Positions 63,246-64,000 of a stretch of DNA of 64,000 nucleotides are shown in pieces. The translations under genes were made by a program, and so were the position numbers. The stretch comes from Oligosphaera ethanolica. GTDB lineage: Bacteria; Verrucomicrobiota; Lentisphaeria; Oligosphaerales; Oligosphaeraceae. Numbering within the stretch: the stretch's first letter is position 1; every line of letters starts with the position of its first letter. A model generated the notes under the pieces. The model searched no databases, had not been told where the DNA came from, and worked only from the letters and a program-made list of their open reading frames with translations. The stretch is from the NCBI RefSeq assembly GCF_030814695.1, contig NZ_JAUSVL010000001.1, positions 620,001-684,000 of the forward strand. The letters are read 5' to 3'.

Positions 63246-64000
63246 TCACTTCTCTTTGCTGCCGGCCTTGAGGCGGTACTCGTACAGCGAGTAGCCAACT
63301 TCGCGGCTGGCGGCAATCGTTTCCGGATAAGGCGTGTCGGCGATGTCGATAAAACCAATCTGGTAGTTTTCTTCATCCAGACCGCGACCCGTCGTGGCCT
63401 CGTCCATGTACTTAAACCAGTGGCAACCCACAAAGTTCCGATGGCGAAGCATTCCTAAGACATAATTTTTATAGGCCTCGGCACGAGCCTCCTGACTTTC
63501 CACCGGGACCAGTCCGGTATGGAACATGCCGCGATCCAGCGCCCCGAAGTGGAATTCGCCGATGATCAACGGCACGTCGCGACTGCCAGGATACTTGAAG
63601 GACGACACGTCGCGGCGGTAGAGATTGTAGCAGACGATGTCGCAGTAGGCACCGGCGATGTCCGCCGCGTCGTCGTTGACCCAGGCAAAGCGGCAGCCCG
63701 CGTATAGCTGGTTCGGTGCAGCGGCCTTGAGCGCATCGCGGACGGTGCGGAAGTAGGTCTCAATGAAGGCGCGGTTGAACACACGCAGGTCCTTGCGAGC
63801 GGCGTCATTCAGCTTCACCTCATCGCGATTGGCGCTCATGACCTCCCAAGACGCGAAGGTTGTCTCCCAAGCCGCGTTAAGGGCCTGAATGTCGGCATAC
63901 TGCGCCTGGAGGACTTTGAGCAACTCAATCTTCGCGGCTTGTTCCGGCGGCGACAACAGCGCGCCGACGGCCAACGAGGTCACGTCGCCCCAGCTCAGCT
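63246..64000 (-). CDS. C-terminal part of a beta-agarase-like glycoside hydrolase (cut by window edge)
   Basis: The frame is open to the right edge (a GTG codon at 63983 is internal), so about 251 C-terminal residues are seen. The edge reads LSWGDVTSLAVGALL. The segment PLIIGEFHFGALDRGMFHTG, then VGCHWFKYMDEATTGRGLDE and YQIGFIDIADTPYPE resemble the end of GH50-type beta-agarases, with Glu in IIGEFHFG as a candidate catalytic residue. It would degrade a marine or plant galactan outside the cytoplasm. The family call needs the full protein. Confidence 0.72.
   Translation of the reverse strand, partial: LSWGDVTSLAVGALLSPPEQAAKIELLKVLQAQYADIQALNAAWETTFASWEVMSANRDEVKLNDAARKDLRVFNRAFIETYFRTVRDALKAAAPNQLYAGCRFAWVNDDAADIAGAYCDIVCYNLYRRDVSSFKYPGSRDVPLIIGEFHFGALDRGMFHTGLVPVESQEARAEAYKNYVLGMLRHRNFVGCHWFKYMDEATTGRGLDEENYQIGFIDIADTPYPETIAASREVGYSLYEYRLKAGSKEK

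Overview
The window looks like a high-GC chromosome segment from a PVC-group bacterium, most probably Lentisphaerota (Victivallales-like) or a close relative. The evidence is two scattered pseudopilins with the [20 protein letters not shown] segment and a C-terminal H-X9-DG motif, several large secreted glycan-active proteins (WbsX/GH99-like, GH10-like, GH5-like, and an agarase-like fragment at the right edge), a glycyl radical enzyme and QueG-type Fe-S proteins. This assignment is inferred from gene content. No rRNA or tRNA gene was seen.

Layout. 1-1131 is repeats. 1132-8911 (minus) holds an MBG/InlB-repeat secreted protein, a GldA-type dehydrogenase and a secreted putative glycosidase. 9024-14096 (minus) is an ABC-transporter operon: tandem-duplicated TrpX-like binding protein, STAS protein, permease, ATPase. 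14447-21019 holds a pseudopilin with a near-consensus promoter, an orphan glycyl radical enzyme, a split chromate transporter pair, a secreted charged protein and a LOG-family protein. 22198-26115 (minus) is a toroid-like secreted protein and a GH10-like glycosidase. 27011-35332 holds a sugar-kinase-like phosphotransferase, QueG with a Ser-Ala minisatellite, a second QueG-like Fe-S protein with an IclR regulator and a Cys-rich U32-like protein, and a flavoprotein. 35357-41849 holds ispD, a DUF1835 protein, a PlsC-ACP-AMP-ligase fusion, prmC and aroE. 42715-44347 is an IS110-family element. 45273-49040 is proB, yebC and nnrDE. 49198-52475 (minus) is a sugar-metabolism group. 53532-64000 holds glycan enzymes, a second pseudopilin, a Cys-rich secreted protein and the agarase-like fragment.

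The most unusual content is between the genes. Palindromic repeats (families A, B, C and D below) fill most long gaps. Some are cargo of small mobile elements with GTAAT terminal inverted repeats and 8-9 bp target duplications (52636-52934, 21082-22177, 26332-26787). These ends resemble IS66-family ends, but no transposase for them lies in the window. The 18-bp hairpin of family A and the outer stem of family B both show compensatory base changes between copies.

One family A copy is split by the IS110 element. An unoccupied copy at 21355-21376 fixes its ends to the base. If the element circularises, its right end (TTGACA) and left end (TATAGT) form a 16-bp-spaced promoter facing a 474-bp structured left end. 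That is the arrangement expected for an IS110 bridge-RNA system.
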